DNA from: Paraburkholderia sp. LEh10
GTDB taxonomy: Bacteria; Pseudomonadota; Gammaproteobacteria; Burkholderiales; Burkholderiaceae
Length of the DNA: 64,000 nt
Assembly (NCBI RefSeq): GCF_017814945.1
Contig: NZ_JAGIPX010000003.1
Span: 62,001 to 126,000 of the forward strand
Reading direction: 5' to 3'
Shown: piece by piece, positions 8,206 to 17,903 of the stretch
How positions within the stretch are numbered: the first letter of the stretch is position 1
Layout: each line of letters starts with the position of its first letter
The notes under the pieces: model-generated
Told to the model about the DNA's origin: nothing
Seen by the model: only the letters and a program-made list of their open reading frames with translations
Database searches by the model: none
Program-made: the position numbers and the translations under genes

Positions 8206-9228
8206 CTAGCGGCGGGCAACGGCGGCTGCCGCGCCCTTTTGCGCGGCGCGCTTTTCGGCGCTGGTGTCGCGCGCGCCCCAGCGTTGCGCCAGCGCCGCGC
8301 AGACCATCAGCTGGATTTGATGGAAGAGCATCAGCGGAAGCACGACAGCGCCGACCGCATGCGTCGCGAAAATCACCTTTGCCATGGGCACGCCGGCCGC
8401 GAGGCTCTTCTTCGAGCCGCAGAAAATAATCGTGATCTGGTCTGCGCGGCTGAAGCCAAGGCGCTTGCTGACGAACATCGTCAAAAGCAGCGCGAGCGCC
8501 AGCAGCACCGCACATACCACGAGCAGGCCGCCCAGCGCGGCGAGCGGAATCTGATGCCACAGGCCTTCGTTGACGGCCTCGCTGAAAGCCGCATATACCA
8601 CCAGCAGGATCGAGCCCTGGTCGACGAACTTCAGCACGGCGCGGTTGCGCTCGATCCATCCACCGATCATCGGCCTCAGCAACTGCCCGGCGACGAACGG
8701 CACCAGCAACTGCAGCACGATATTCCATACCGTATGCCACGGCGACGCACCGCTTGCCGCCTGGCTGCTCACGATAAGGCTGACGAGGGCAGGAGTAATG
8801 AAGATGCCGAGCAGGCTGGACGCCGACGCGCTGCATACGGCAGCCGGCACGTTGCCCTTAGCAATCGACGTGAACGCAATCGACGACTGAACCGTCGACG
8901 GCAGCGTGCAGAGAAAGAGGATGCCGGCGTAGAGCGACGGCGTCACGAGGGGCGAAAGAAGCGGTTTGAGCACGAGCCCGAGTATCGGAAACAGCGCGAA
9001 CGTGCTTAGCAGGACGACGAGGTGCAGCCGCCAATGCGTCGCGCCGGCGATGATGGCCTCGCGCGACAGCTTGGCGCCATGCAGAAAAAACAGCAGCCCG
9101 ACGGCGACATCCGTGACCCAGTTGAACGCCATCGCCGCCTGGCCGCGAACGGGCAACAGGCTGGCGAGAACCACCGTGCCGATCAGGCATAGCGTGAAAT
9201 TGTCGGGAAGGAGTTTCGGACGGGCCAT
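8206..9228 (-). CDS. Bile acid:sodium symporter (SBF-like/YfeH) family transporter
   Basis: This 340-residue inner-membrane protein has about ten hydrophobic segments and family landmarks: VAVGLLFFLHGAKLSREAI near the N-terminus, TLPSTVQSSIAFTSIAKGN in the middle and FCGSKKSLAAGVPMAKVIF near the end. These fit the SBF-like (YfeH/SLC10A7-type) branch of the bile-acid symporter superfamily. The substrate is unknown; organic anions are typical. The start at 9228 (MARPKLLPDNFTLCLIG) begins just before the first helix, so the 34-residue in-frame extension to 9330 is not used. It stands alone and ends at a good terminator. Confidence 0.85.
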   Translation of the reverse strand: MARPKLLPDNFTLCLIGTVVLASLLPVRGQAAMAFNWVTDVAVGLLFFLHGAKLSREAIIAGATHWRLHLVVLLSTFALFPILGLVLKPLLSPLVTPSLYAGILFLCTLPSTVQSSIAFTSIAKGNVPAAVCSASASSLLGIFITPALVSLIVSSQAASGASPWHTVWNIVLQLLVPFVAGQLLRPMIGGWIERNRAVLKFVDQGSILLVVYAAFSEAVNEGLWHQIPLAALGGLLVVCAVLLALALLLTMFVSKRLGFSRADQITIIFCGSKKSLAAGVPMAKVIFATHAVGAVVLPLMLFHQIQLMVCAALAQRWGARDTSAEKRAAQKGAAAAVARR

Positions 9229-9759
9229 CTTTGAAATCTCGCTGCTGATGAGGCGGTGCCCATGCAAGCGGTGGCAGGCGAACGCCGAGCGCCTATTGTC
9301 GACGCAAAGCGATTGAAAAAGCAAATTCATTTGCCGAATTGATTAATTACCTAAACGCATGAAAGCCTGCCTGGTGTCGTTGCGCGCGCATCGTCATGCA
9401 TGGTGCGGCGGGCGTTTGGATGGGCGTCGGACAACGTCGTATTGGTCTACAGAAAGCGCCAATTTTCTCGTCTCTGCTCAGACGAATTCAGTTGTTCGAA
9501 CGACTTGTTTTCAGCGCTTTTTCACGGGGTTCTGCAAGCGGTTTGTGGCGAAAAAGCGTCGCAGTAACAATGCGTTACAAGAGTGCGGCAGACCTAACAC
9601 ATTTTGGCTCGACACCCTTGGAGGGCGCCAATAAATTACTGTTCGAAGGCCGTTGGGACATCGCGCGATGCATGTCGTATGCAGCCGCGTCAGTCCCGGA
9701 ACAAGCTCAGCCGCTGCTCGAACGGTGGGCTTCAAGGCGGGTCGTCGGGCAGGTGAAAC
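9229..9759. other. Intergenic gap between symporter and secreted-protein gene
   Basis: The 531-bp stretch is less GC-rich than its surroundings. It holds divergent promoters by position, but no open frame here has coding-like composition. A short palindrome GTTCGAAC lies near 9493-9502; I attach no function to it. Confidence 0.4.
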
Positions 9760-10383
9760 ATGGTGCACGTAGGGCTGTCGAGAATGAAATGGTGGGCGAC
9801 GGGCGCGCTGGTCGTTGCGCTGACTTCGCTCGCCTACGCAAAGCCTGTGTTCGGTCCGCACGAAGGGCACGGCTTCTTCGGCGGCAGTTCAAGCTTTCAC
9901 GGGTCGTCGTTTGGCGGCACGGTGCATATGAATCAGGGGCCACGCGCGAATATTTCGCATGAGACGCCGCGCGTCATGCCAGGTCCGGGTCACATCAGCC
10001 GGTATGCGCGAAACGAATCGCAGTCGCAGCACCTGCACGTGAATGCGCCCAGCCGGGGCAGTTTGAACGATACTTTCGCGGGTCGCGTCGACGGCGGCAA
10101 TGCACGGGCGTACGGGTCGCAACGCATGCCGCTGCCGCCGGATGTCTACCGCAACCGTCCGACGGCGCAATACGTCGGTACTCAGTACGCCGGCGCGATT
10201 ACTCCTGTGAGCACGGAATCGCGCAACACGCCTCGACCGCCGTCGAACACGCAACCGGCGCACATCGGCTCGATCCGCGACGACGTCACGCGCTACAACG
10301 AAGAACGCGGCGCATCTCGTCAGATTCCGCGTCCGCCTGGCGATTCTTCGCGCATTCCGTCGCCATCGCCTTACCGTAACTGA
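9760..10383 (+). CDS. Secreted Gly/His/Pro-rich protein of unknown function
   Basis: The 207-residue product has a signal peptide (WWATGALVVALTSLAYA, predicted cut after AYA near residue 27) and then a low-complexity, disordered-looking mature part. It is rich in Gly, Ser and His early (HEGHGFFGGSSSFHG) and in Pro, Arg and Asn later. The start at 9760 has AGGTGA five bases upstream; the ATG at 9784 is an alternative that keeps the signal peptide. I recognise no family. It is probably periplasmic or extracellular. It stands alone between the symporter and the porin. Confidence 0.6.
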   Translation: MVHVGLSRMKWWATGALVVALTSLAYAKPVFGPHEGHGFFGGSSSFHGSSFGGTVHMNQGPRANISHETPRVMPGPGHISRYARNESQSQHLHVNAPSRGSLNDTFAGRVDGGNARAYGSQRMPLPPDVYRNRPTAQYVGTQYAGAITPVSTESRNTPRPPSNTQPAHIGSIRDDVTRYNEERGASRQIPRPPGDSSRIPSPSPYRN

Positions 10384-10928
10384 TCCCTGCGAGTCCTTTC
10401 GCGCTCCCTTTTGCCTGGACGTTTGAACGTTTAACCTCTTCCGCCTCGTTCTGATGGCGGATTCCTTCTCCTGCGTTTTCCGCGTCCCACAGACGGGCCG
10501 CTTCCGCCCGTACGTCCGACAATTGCCCATGCGGTCGATAAGACGTCGCCAGGACGCCACACTTTATTGAAAACGCTCGTCAGCCTCCGCTGTTTTGTCG
10601 TCAAATCTCGCCTCCGTTGATGCACTGCGTCAACAAATGGCTGATGCGTCTGCGGTATCTCAGCATCCGCGCACCTGAACGCGCGCGCGGGAACTTGCGG
10701 CGCTGCGGAAACCAGGTGCGTCGGCAACCAATACCCGGCCGAAAGTCGGCCAAGCTATTCAGTCCGATATACCGGCAATAAGCACAGATATTTTTGTCCG
10801 CAAAAATGGTCCGCAAAGATTTGTCCCAGCCCAGATTGGCTCGGACGATCCAGACGGATAACAAGCACACGGATCAGGCGAGCGCCCCGCCGCACAGCCA
10901 CACCCTTTTGACAAAGATTGGAGAACCC
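10384..10928. other. Long leader region upstream of the porin
   Basis: This 545-bp region has no convincing gene. Near its right end lie a perfect inverted repeat ATTTTTG-tccg-CAAAAAT (10790-10807) and a direct repeat GTCCGCAAA (10796-10804 and 10809-10817, 13-bp period). These could be regulator sites or leader-RNA structure for the porin at 10929. Either use is inference. Confidence 0.4.
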
Positions 10929-12008
10929 ATGAAAACAACCGTCAGCCGTGCGCTGAGAACAACTCTGAAGGCGAGCGTCGTCGGCGCCTTGCTGGCCGTC
11001 GCGTCGACCTCGTCGTTCGCGCAGTCGAGCGTGCAGCTTTATGGTCAGGTCGACGAATGGGTTGGCGTGACCAAGTTCCCGGGCAACCAGGCCGCGTGGA
11101 ACGTGTCGGGCGGCGGCATGTCGACGTCGTACTGGGGCCTCAAGGGCGCTGAGGATCTCGGCAACGGCTACAAGGCGATCTTCACGCTCGAAGACTTCTT
11201 CCGTGCTCAGAACGGCAAGTTCGGCCGATTCGATGGCGACACGTTCTTCGGGCGTAACGCGTACGTCGGTATCGAGTCGCCGTTCGGCACGGTGACGGCG
11301 GGCCGTCTGACGACGCACCTGTTCGTGTCGACGATCCTCTTCAACCCGTTCATCGACTCGTACGTCTTCTCGCCCGCCGTCTATCACGTGTTCCTCGGAC
11401 TGGGCACGTTCCCGACCTACACGACGGATATGGGCGTGGTCGGCGATTCCGGCTGGAACAACGCGGTCCAGTATTCGTCGCCGGACTTCAGCGGCCTGTC
11501 GGGCAGCGCGATGTATGCGTTCGGCAACACGGCCGGCCACAACGGCTCGAAGAAGTACAGCGCGCAGTTCCTGTACTTCCACGGTCCGTTCGCGGCGACG
11601 GGCGTCTTTCAGTACGTCAACTTCAACAACAGCCCGACCGACCTGGGTTCGCTGGTCGCGGGCCTGAAGAGCCAGTCGGTCGGCCAGCTAGGCGTGTCGT
11701 ACGACCTGAAGTTCGTGAAGTTCTACGGTCAGTACATGTACACGAAGAACGACCAGGACGTCGGCAGTTGGCACGTGAATACGGCGCAAGGCGGCGTGTC
11801 GGTGCCGGCCGGCCCGGGCACCGTGATGGCGTCGTACGCGTACTCGCGCGACGCCGGCGGCCTCGACCAGATGCATCAGTCCGCGGCGATCGGCTACGAC
11901 TATCCGCTCTCCAAGCGCACCGACGTGTACGCGGCGTACCTTTACGACAAGTACACGAGCCAGTCGTCGGGCTACACGGCGGGCGTCGGCCTTCGCGCGA
12001 AGTTCTGA
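10929..12008 (+). CDS. Outer-membrane porin (Burkholderia OmpC/Gram-negative porin type)
   Basis: The 359-residue protein starts with a signal peptide (VVGALLAVASTSSFA, cut before QSSVQLYGQVDEWVG), and the mature part is the alternating beta-strand sequence of a 16-stranded trimeric porin. Landmarks are WGLKGAEDLGNGYKAIFTLE, FGRNAYVGIESPFGTVTAGR and the C-terminal strand ending in Phe (GVGLRAKF), the recognition signal for outer-membrane assembly. It should allow diffusion of small hydrophilic solutes. The ATG at 10929 with GGAG upstream was chosen over the longer frame from 10794. A clear terminator follows. The long leader suggests regulated expression. Confidence 0.93.
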   Translation: MKTTVSRALRTTLKASVVGALLAVASTSSFAQSSVQLYGQVDEWVGVTKFPGNQAAWNVSGGGMSTSYWGLKGAEDLGNGYKAIFTLEDFFRAQNGKFGRFDGDTFFGRNAYVGIESPFGTVTAGRLTTHLFVSTILFNPFIDSYVFSPAVYHVFLGLGTFPTYTTDMGVVGDSGWNNAVQYSSPDFSGLSGSAMYAFGNTAGHNGSKKYSAQFLYFHGPFAATGVFQYVNFNNSPTDLGSLVAGLKSQSVGQLGVSYDLKFVKFYGQYMYTKNDQDVGSWHVNTAQGGVSVPAGPGTVMASYAYSRDAGGLDQMHQSAAIGYDYPLSKRTDVYAAYLYDKYTSQSSGYTAGVGLRAKF

Positions 12009-12037
12009 CCGACGCCTTCAGGACGTATTCCTGCCCG

Positions 12038-12070
12038 GCCCTGCCTTCTTCACGGAACGCAGGGCTTTTT
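12038..12070 (+). terminator. Terminator after the porin gene
   Basis: GCCCTGC (12038-12044) pairs with GCAGGGC (12059-12065) across a 14-nt loop and is followed directly by TTTTT, 30 bp after the porin stop. Confidence 0.85.
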
Positions 12071-12162
12071 CTTTCGACGCACCCGGCGTCGCCCATTGCC
12101 GACCGCTCCTTGATAAAGTCCAGGAAATCAGCCCGATTCATTCCTGTCCGGAGCGAGCAGCC

Positions 12163-13101
12163 ATGGATACTCTCGTCAGCATGAAAGTGTTTCGCCACGT
12201 GGTCGAGGTGGGCAGCTTTGTCGGCGCGGCGGACAAGATGGACATGTCAGCGGCGATGGCGAGCAAGCATGTGATGCATCTCGAGCAGCAGCTCGGCGCG
12301 CGGCTCTTGAACCGGACCACGCGCCGCGTCGCGCCGACGGAAGCGGGTCGCGAGTACTACGAGCGCTTGAGCCAGGTGCTATCGGAACTGGAGGAAGCCG
12401 AGCAGGCGGTCGGCGCGGCGAGCGTCGTGCCGCAAGGGCGCTTGCGTGTGTCGGCGCTGTCGGCTTTCGGTCTGCGTCACGTGATGAGCGCCGTCGCCGA
12501 CTTCGCCACGCAGCATCCGCAAGTCACCGTCGATATCACGCTGTCGGATCGTGTCGTGGAGTTGATCGACGAAGGTTTCGACGTTGCGATCCGTGCGTCG
12601 CCGTCGGGGCTCAAGTCGTCGTCGCTGATCGCGCGGCAGGTGGCGACCGCGCATCTCGTGCTGTGCGCGTCGCCGGAATATATCGAGCGCCATGGCGCGC
12701 CGAAGCGCGTCGCCGATCTCGCGCGGCACAACTTCATCCAGTACGCGGGCGTATCCGCGCTCGAACTGGTGGCTGGCGCGAATACCGACAACGCGCGCGT
12801 CAAGATCTCGGGCAACCTGATCGTCAATCATCTGGAGGCGCAGCGCGTCGTCGTGCTGCAGGGCGCGGCGCTCGCGCTGCTCGGCACCGAAGTGATCGGC
12901 GACGATCTGGCGGAAGGGCGCCTCGTGCCGCTGCTCGTCGATGAGCTGCCGCCGCGCGAACTGCCGATTCATATCGTGTATGCGAGCCGGCGGCATCTGT
13001 CGGCGAAGGTGCGTTCATTCGTCGATTTCATCGCGGAGCGCTTCGCGAGCGAGACACTCTGGCCGACGCTCGATCAGATCCGAGCGCTGGCGGCGCGGTG
13101 A
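12163..13101 (+). CDS. LysR-family transcriptional regulator
   Basis: The 312-residue protein has the LysR winged helix-turn-helix at residues about 1-60 (FVGAADKMDMSAAMASKHVM, then LGARLLNRTTRRVAPTEAG) and a substrate-binding effector domain after a linker helix. It resembles the large group of single-target LysR regulators that often act on divergent genes; the effector is unknown. It lies upstream of icmF on the same strand with a 116-bp gap, so control of icmF is possible but not shown. GGAGCGAG upstream of the ATG supports the start. Confidence 0.9.
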   Translation: MDTLVSMKVFRHVVEVGSFVGAADKMDMSAAMASKHVMHLEQQLGARLLNRTTRRVAPTEAGREYYERLSQVLSELEEAEQAVGAASVVPQGRLRVSALSAFGLRHVMSAVADFATQHPQVTVDITLSDRVVELIDEGFDVAIRASPSGLKSSSLIARQVATAHLVLCASPEYIERHGAPKRVADLARHNFIQYAGVSALELVAGANTDNARVKISGNLIVNHLEAQRVVVLQGAALALLGTEVIGDDLAEGRLVPLLVDELPPRELPIHIVYASRRHLSAKVRSFVDFIAERFASETLWPTLDQIRALAAR

Positions 13102-13217
13102 GCGTTCCGGCCGCGCTCCGTCGAAGGCCGCCCGGGTGATCGGGGCATGTCGTTATACTGGTTGCAGCACCCGCGAAGCAGAAACGAACGAACCTCACGA
13201 TTCGATCCGGGGGAGAC

Positions 13218-16200
13218 ATGACCGATCTTTCCACGCCGCAGCGCATCGGCGACGACGCGCCGACTTCCCAACCTGCCGCGCAGCGCGCGCCCGGCGCGCA
13301 GTCCTTGCGACGCTTGCGTTTCGTCACGGCTGCGGCGCTGTTCGACGGTCACGACGCGTCGATCAACATCATGCGGCGCATCCTGCAGGCGAGCGGCGTC
13401 GAAGTGATCCATCTCGGCCATAACCGCTCCGTCGAAGAAGTCGCGACGGCGGCGCTGCAGGAAGACGCGGACGGCGTCGCGGTGTCGAGTTACCAGGGCG
13501 GGCATGTCGAATACTTCCGCTATCTCGTCGATCTGCTGCGCGAGCGCGGCGGCGACGGGATCAAGGTGTTCGGCGGCGGCGGCGGCGTGATCGTCCCCGA
13601 CGAGATCGCGGAACTGCAGCGCTACGGCGTGGAGCGCATCTACTCGCCACACGATGGCCAGCGGCTCGGGCTGCAGGGCATGATCGACGACATGATCGCG
13701 CGCTGCCGAGGCGCGGCGCGATCCGGAAAGCCGCCCGCGCAACTGGCGCGCGAGCTGACGGGCGCGCTGCACGGCGATGCGATCCCAGGCGCGGTGTTTC
13801 GCAAGCTCGCGCAGCTGATCACTTCGCTTGAAACGGGCGATGCCGACGCGGCCACCCGCGACGAACTCGCTCGCGATGCGCAGCAGGCGAGCGTGCCCGT
13901 GCTCGGCATCACGGGCACGGGCGGCGCGGGCAAGTCGTCGCTGACGGACGAATTGATCCGGCGTTTTCGGCTCGACTACGGCGACGCGTTGACCATCGCC
14001 GTGATCGCCATCGATCCGTCGCGCCGCAAGTCGGGCGGCGCGCTGCTCGGCGACCGGATCCGCATGAACGCGATCGGCGACTGGGGCGGCGGCGCGCGCG
14101 TCTTCATGCGTTCTCTGGCGACGCGCGAGGCGTCGAGCGAGATCTCCGACGCGCTGCCGGATGCGATTGCCGCGTGCAAGGCCGCGGGCTTCGATCTGAT
14201 CGTGGTCGAGACCTCGGGCATCGGCCAGGGCGACGCGGCCATCGTGCCGCACGCGGACAAGTCGCTGTATGTGATGACGCCGGAGTTCGGCGCCGCGAGC
14301 CAGCTCGAAAAGATCGACATGCTGGATTTCGCGGATTTCGTCGCGATCAACAAGTTCGACCGCAAAGGCGCCGCCGATGCACTGCGCGATGTCGCGAAGC
14401 AGGTGCAGCGTAACCATCACAAGTTTGCGTCGCCGGTCGAGCAGATGCCTGTGTTTGGTACGATAGCGTCCCGCTTCAATGATGATGGCGTAACGGCTGT
14501 GTACCAAAACATCGCGCAGGCGTTGCGCGAACACGGCTTGCGCAAAAGCGACGGCCGGCTGCCCAGAATGGAAGGCGTGCGCCATTCGACGGGCCGCAAC
14601 GCGATCGTGCCGCCCGCGCGTGTGCGCTACCTGTCGGATGTCGCGCTGACGGTGCGCGGTTATCGGGAGCGGGTCGATGCGCAATCGCAGCTTGCGCGCG
14701 AGCGCTGGCATCTGGACGAAGCCCGCCGCATGCTGACCGACGCGAACGGCGGCGCGCAAGACCTCGACGCGTTCGATGCGCTCATCGCCGCCCGCACTTC
14801 GCAAATGGGCGAGCGCGAAAAGGCGCTGCTCGACGCGTGGCCGAAGACGGTCGCTGCCTATTCGGGCGACGAGCATGTTGTGAAGATTCGCGACAAGGAG
14901 ATCCGCACGGCCCTCACCGTCGAAACGCTGTCGGGATCGAAGATTCGCAAGGTCGCGCTGCCGCATTTCAGGGACCCCGGTGAAGTGTTGCGCTGGCTGA
15001 TGCTCGACAATCTGCCGGGCTATTTTCCGTTCACGGCGGGCGTGTTTCCGTTTCGCCGCGAGAACGAAGACCCGACGCGCATGTTCGCGGGCGAGGGCGA
15101 TCCGTTCCGCACCAACCGGCGCTTCAAGCTGCTGTCGGAAGGCATGCCGGCGAAGCGTCTGTCGACGGCGTTCGATTCCGTCACGCTGTACGGCGAAGAG
15201 CCGCACGAGCGGCCCGACATTTACGGCAAGGTCGGCAACTCGGGCGTATCCGTCGCGACGCTCGACGACATGAAAGCGCTCTACGACGGCTTCGATCTGT
15301 GCTCGCCGGAAACGTCGGTATCGATGACGATCAACGGGCCCGCGCCGACCATTCTCGCGATGTTCTTCAACGTCGCGATCGATCAGCAGATCGCGCTCGC
15401 GCACGCGAAAGCGCAGGCGCAAGGGCGCGATCCGTCGCAAGACGAACTCGACGCGGCACGCCGCTTCGCGCTGGAAAACGTGCGCGGCACCGTTCAGGCC
15501 GATATCCTGAAGGAAGATCAGGGGCAGAACACCTGCATTTTCTCGACGGAGTTCAGCCTGAAAGTGATGGGCGATATTCAGGCGTATTTCGTCGAACGCG
15601 GCGTGCGCAATTTCTACTCGGTGTCGATCTCCGGCTATCACATCGCCGAGGCGGGCGCGAATCCGATCTCGCAGCTCGCTTATACGCTCGCAAATGGATT
15701 CACCTATGTTGAGGCATATCTCGCACGCGGCATGGCGATCGACGATTTCGCGCCTAATCTGTCGTTCTTCTTCTCGAACGGGATGGACCCCGAATACACG
15801 GTGCTCGGCCGCGTCGCGCGCCGCATCTGGGCCGTCGCGATGCGCGAGCGCTACGGCGCGAACGAGCGCAGCCAGAAGCTCAAGTATCACGTGCAGACCT
15901 CGGGCCGCAGCCTGCACGCACAGGAAATCGACTTCAACGATATCCGCACGACACTGCAGGCGCTGATCGCGGTCTACGACAATTGCAACTCGCTGCACAC
16001 GAATGCGTTCGACGAAGCGATCACCACGCCGACGGAAGACTCGGTGCGCCGCGCGGTCGCGATCCAACTGATCATCAATCGCGAGTGGGGCCTTGCGAAG
16101 AACCAGAATCCCAATCAGGGCAGCTTCATCATCGACGAACTGACGGATCTGGTCGAAGCCGCCGTGCTCGCGGAGTTCGACCGGCTCACGGAACGCGGTG

Positions 16201-16583
16201 GCGTGCTCGGCGCGATGGAAACGGGGTATCAGCGCGGGCGGATTCAGGACGAGTCGATGTTGTACGAACATCGCAAGCATGACGGCTCGTATCCGATCGT
16301 CGGCGTGAATACGTTCCTCGGCGCGCATGCGCATGACGCACCGCCGCCGATTGCGCTCGCGCGCTCGACGGAAGACGAAAAGCAGGGCCAACTCGCGCGG
16401 CTGCGCGCATTCCAGTCACGCCACGAAAACGACGCGCCCGCGATGCTCGAACGGCTGAAACAGGCCGTCATCGACGATGAAAACGTCTTCGTCGTGCTGA
16501 TGGACGCGGTGCGCGTCTGTTCGCTCGGACAGATCACGCACGCATTGTTCGAAGTGGGCGGTCAGTATCGACGGAACATGTGA
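13218..16583 (+). CDS. icmF: Fused isobutyryl-CoA mutase (adenosylcobalamin, GTPase chaperone fused)
   Basis: This 1121-residue fusion carries three parts in the order of IcmF. The N-terminal cobalamin-binding domain has FDGHDAS with the cobalt-ligating His at about 45. A MeaB/MeaI-type GTPase has the P-loop GTGGAGKSS near residue 231 and NKFD near 378. The large C-terminal acyl-CoA mutase barrel covers about 550-1100 ([16 protein letters not shown], then [17 protein letters not shown]). IcmF interconverts isobutyryl-CoA and n-butyryl-CoA (also pivalyl/isovaleryl-CoA in some homologues) by radical carbon-skeleton rearrangement, and the built-in GTPase guards cofactor loading. It links valine or short-chain acyl metabolism to butyryl-CoA. 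The gene stands alone after the LysR gene. Confidence 0.93.
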   Translation: MTDLSTPQRIGDDAPTSQPAAQRAPGAQSLRRLRFVTAAALFDGHDASINIMRRILQASGVEVIHLGHNRSVEEVATAALQEDADGVAVSSYQGGHVEYFRYLVDLLRERGGDGIKVFGGGGGVIVPDEIAELQRYGVERIYSPHDGQRLGLQGMIDDMIARCRGAARSGKPPAQLARELTGALHGDAIPGAVFRKLAQLITSLETGDADAATRDELARDAQQASVPVLGITGTGGAGKSSLTDELIRRFRLDYGDALTIAVIAIDPSRRKSGGALLGDRIRMNAIGDWGGGARVFMRSLATREASSEISDALPDAIAACKAAGFDLIVVETSGIGQGDAAIVPHADKSLYVMTPEFGAASQLEKIDMLDFADFVAINKFDRKGAADALRDVAKQVQRNHHKFASPVEQMPVFGTIASRFNDDGVTAVYQNIAQALREHGLRKSDGRLPRMEGVRHSTGRNAIVPPARVRYLSDVALTVRGYRERVDAQSQLARERWHLDEARRMLTDANGGAQDLDAFDALIAARTSQMGEREKALLDAWPKTVAAYSGDEHVVKIRDKEIRTALTVETLSGSKIRKVALPHFRDPGEVLRWLMLDNLPGYFPFTAGVFPFRRENEDPTRMFAGEGDPFRTNRRFKLLSEGMPAKRLSTAFDSVTLYGEEPHERPDIYGKVGNSGVSVATLDDMKALYDGFDLCSPETSVSMTINGPAPTILAMFFNVAIDQQIALAHAKAQAQGRDPSQDELDAARRFALENVRGTVQADILKEDQGQNTCIFSTEFSLKVMGDIQAYFVERGVRNFYSVSISGYHIAEAGANPISQLAYTLANGFTYVEAYLARGMAIDDFAPNLSFFFSNGMDPEYTVLGRVARRIWAVAMRERYGANERSQKLKYHVQTSGRSLHAQEIDFNDIRTTLQALIAVYDNCNSLHTNAFDEAITTPTEDSVRRAVAIQLIINREWGLAKNQNPNQGSFIIDELTDLVEAAVLAEFDRLTERGGVLGAMETGYQRGRIQDESMLYEHRKHDGSYPIVGVNTFLGAHAHDAPPPIALARSTEDEKQGQLARLRAFQSRHENDAPAMLERLKQAVIDDENVFVVLMDAVRVCSLGQITHALFEVGGQYRRNM

Positions 16584-16618
16584 GGTGTCGATACCAGAAG
16601 TACCAGAAGTACCGGAAG

Positions 16619-16640
16619 GGCCGCGCGCAGCGACGCGGCC
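16619..16640. terminator. GC hairpin between convergent genes (possible terminator)
   Basis: GGCCGCG (16619-16625) and CGCGGCC (16634-16640) pair across an 8-nt loop between the converging icmF and flavin oxidoreductase genes. No T-tract follows on either strand, so termination is uncertain. Just before it a 9-bp unit TACCAGAAG is repeated twice and once as TACCGGAAG. Confidence 0.35.
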
Positions 16641-16663
16641 TCTCACTATTGCGGCCTCGCTTG

Positions 16664-17623
16664 CTAGCGGCCGATCGCGAGGCGCGTCTTGGCCGCCTGA
16701 TATTCCTCCTTCAGACGCGCGACGAGCTGCCCGACGCTCGGCACATCATGCATCAGGCCCACGCCTTGGCCCGCACCCCAGATGTCTTTCCATGCTTTCG
16801 CCTTTTCGTTGCCGAAGTTCATCTTCGACTTGTCCGACTCGGGCAGTGCGTCCGGATCGAGCCCCGCGTTCACGATGCTCTCGCGAATGTAGTTGCCGTG
16901 CACGCCGGTGAAGAGGTTCGTGTAGATGATGTCGGCGGAATTCGCGTTGATGATCGCCTGCTTGTAGCTTTCGACGGCGTGCGCTTCCTTCGTCGCGATG
17001 AAGCGCGTGCCCATGTACGCGAGATCGGCGCCCATCGCCTGCGCGGCGAGAATCGAGCCGCCGTTCGCAATCGATCCCGACAGCACGATCGGGCCGTCGA
17101 ACATGCGCCGCACTTCGCCGACCAGCGCGAACGGCGACGTCGTGCCCGCATGGCCCCCCGCGCCCGCGGCGACGAGAATCAGCCCGTCGACGCCGGCATC
17201 CAGCGCCTTTTGCGCGTGACGCAGGTTGATGACGTCGTGCAGCACGATGCCGCCGTAGCTGTGCACGGCATCGACGATCTCCCTCGCGGGCGCCCGCAGG
17301 CTCGTGATGAAAATCGGCACTTTATGCTCGACGCATACGCGGACGTCGTGTTCGAGCCGCGCGTTCGATTGATGGACGATCTGGTTGACGGCGATCGGTC
17401 CGATGACGGCATCGGGATTGGCCGCCTTGTGCTCGGCCAGCGACGCCTGAATCTGCGTCAGCCATTCGTCGAGCAGTTCGGCTGGGCGCGCATTGAGCGC
17501 CGGAAATGAGCCGACGATCCCCGCCTTGCACTGCGCAAGCACGAGTTCCGGGTAGCTGACGATGAACATCGGCGAAGCGACGACGGGCAGCGCAAGTTGC
17601 TGCAGAACGGCTGGCAATGCCAT
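16664..17623 (-). CDS. Nitronate monooxygenase family NAD(P)H-flavin oxidoreductase
   Basis: The 319-residue TIM-barrel protein shows the FMN-binding pattern of 2-nitropropane dioxygenase/nitronate monooxygenase relatives: LPVVASPMFIVSYPELVLAQ at the N-terminus, AAGAGGHAGTTSPFALV with the conserved active-site His, and GGSILAAQAMGADLAYMGTRF for the phosphate loop. It may oxidise alkyl nitronates or reduce quinone- or enoyl-type substrates; family members are often mis-assigned. The ATG at 17623 has AGGAG upstream, so the longer frame reaching 17923 is rejected. It is divergent from the dehalogenase-like gene. Confidence 0.85.
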   Translation of the reverse strand: MALPAVLQQLALPVVASPMFIVSYPELVLAQCKAGIVGSFPALNARPAELLDEWLTQIQASLAEHKAANPDAVIGPIAVNQIVHQSNARLEHDVRVCVEHKVPIFITSLRAPAREIVDAVHSYGGIVLHDVINLRHAQKALDAGVDGLILVAAGAGGHAGTTSPFALVGEVRRMFDGPIVLSGSIANGGSILAAQAMGADLAYMGTRFIATKEAHAVESYKQAIINANSADIIYTNLFTGVHGNYIRESIVNAGLDPDALPESDKSKMNFGNEKAKAWKDIWGAGQGVGLMHDVPSVGQLVARLKEEYQAAKTRLAIGR

Positions 17624-17746
17624 GGTGCGAGTCTCCTGATCGACATGCCGGTGTATTCGAACCCGGCGATATGAGTGTAGCGGCGCGAAAGCGACGCTTC
17701 GACAAAGCTCACGCTCCGCCTGAAAGGCACTTTCGCTCAATTTTGA

Positions 17747-17758
17747 GAACGATCGTTC
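17747..17758. promoter_or_regulatory. Perfect palindrome in divergent promoter region
   Basis: GAACGATCGTTC is a perfect 12-bp palindrome in the 280-bp gap between the divergent oxidoreductase and hydrolase genes. It is preceded by the partial palindrome CTCAA-tt-TTGAG (17736-17747). A third, GTGGG-ttat-CCCAC, lies at 17831-17844. They could be regulator sites; no regulator gene is adjacent. Confidence 0.3.
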
Positions 17759-17903
17759 GATTATAGGCGAGTCTGACGCGCGTTGCTCAGCAGGTGGCCG
17801 TTCGAAGGAGTGTTCAGGTTCTACGAAAGCGTGGGTTATCCCACTCGCAGGGACACATCGGCCTTCTACAATTCCGGGACTTACGACGACAACGAGAACC
17901 GAC

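Noticed and set aside
10286..10522. 78-codon minus-strand frame with fairly protein-like composition
   Set aside because: It starts with TTG without a ribosome site, and half of it is antisense to the end of the secreted-protein gene.
13074..16391. Very long open frame (1105 codons) on the minus strand
   Set aside because: It is the antisense shadow of icmF. High GC with G/C third positions leaves the opposite frame free of stops, and its composition (Arg/His-rich) is not protein-like.
17640..17690. Sequence with TTCGAACCC resembling a tRNA T-arm
   Set aside because: No acceptor, D or anticodon arms can be folded around it; no tRNA gene was found in the window.
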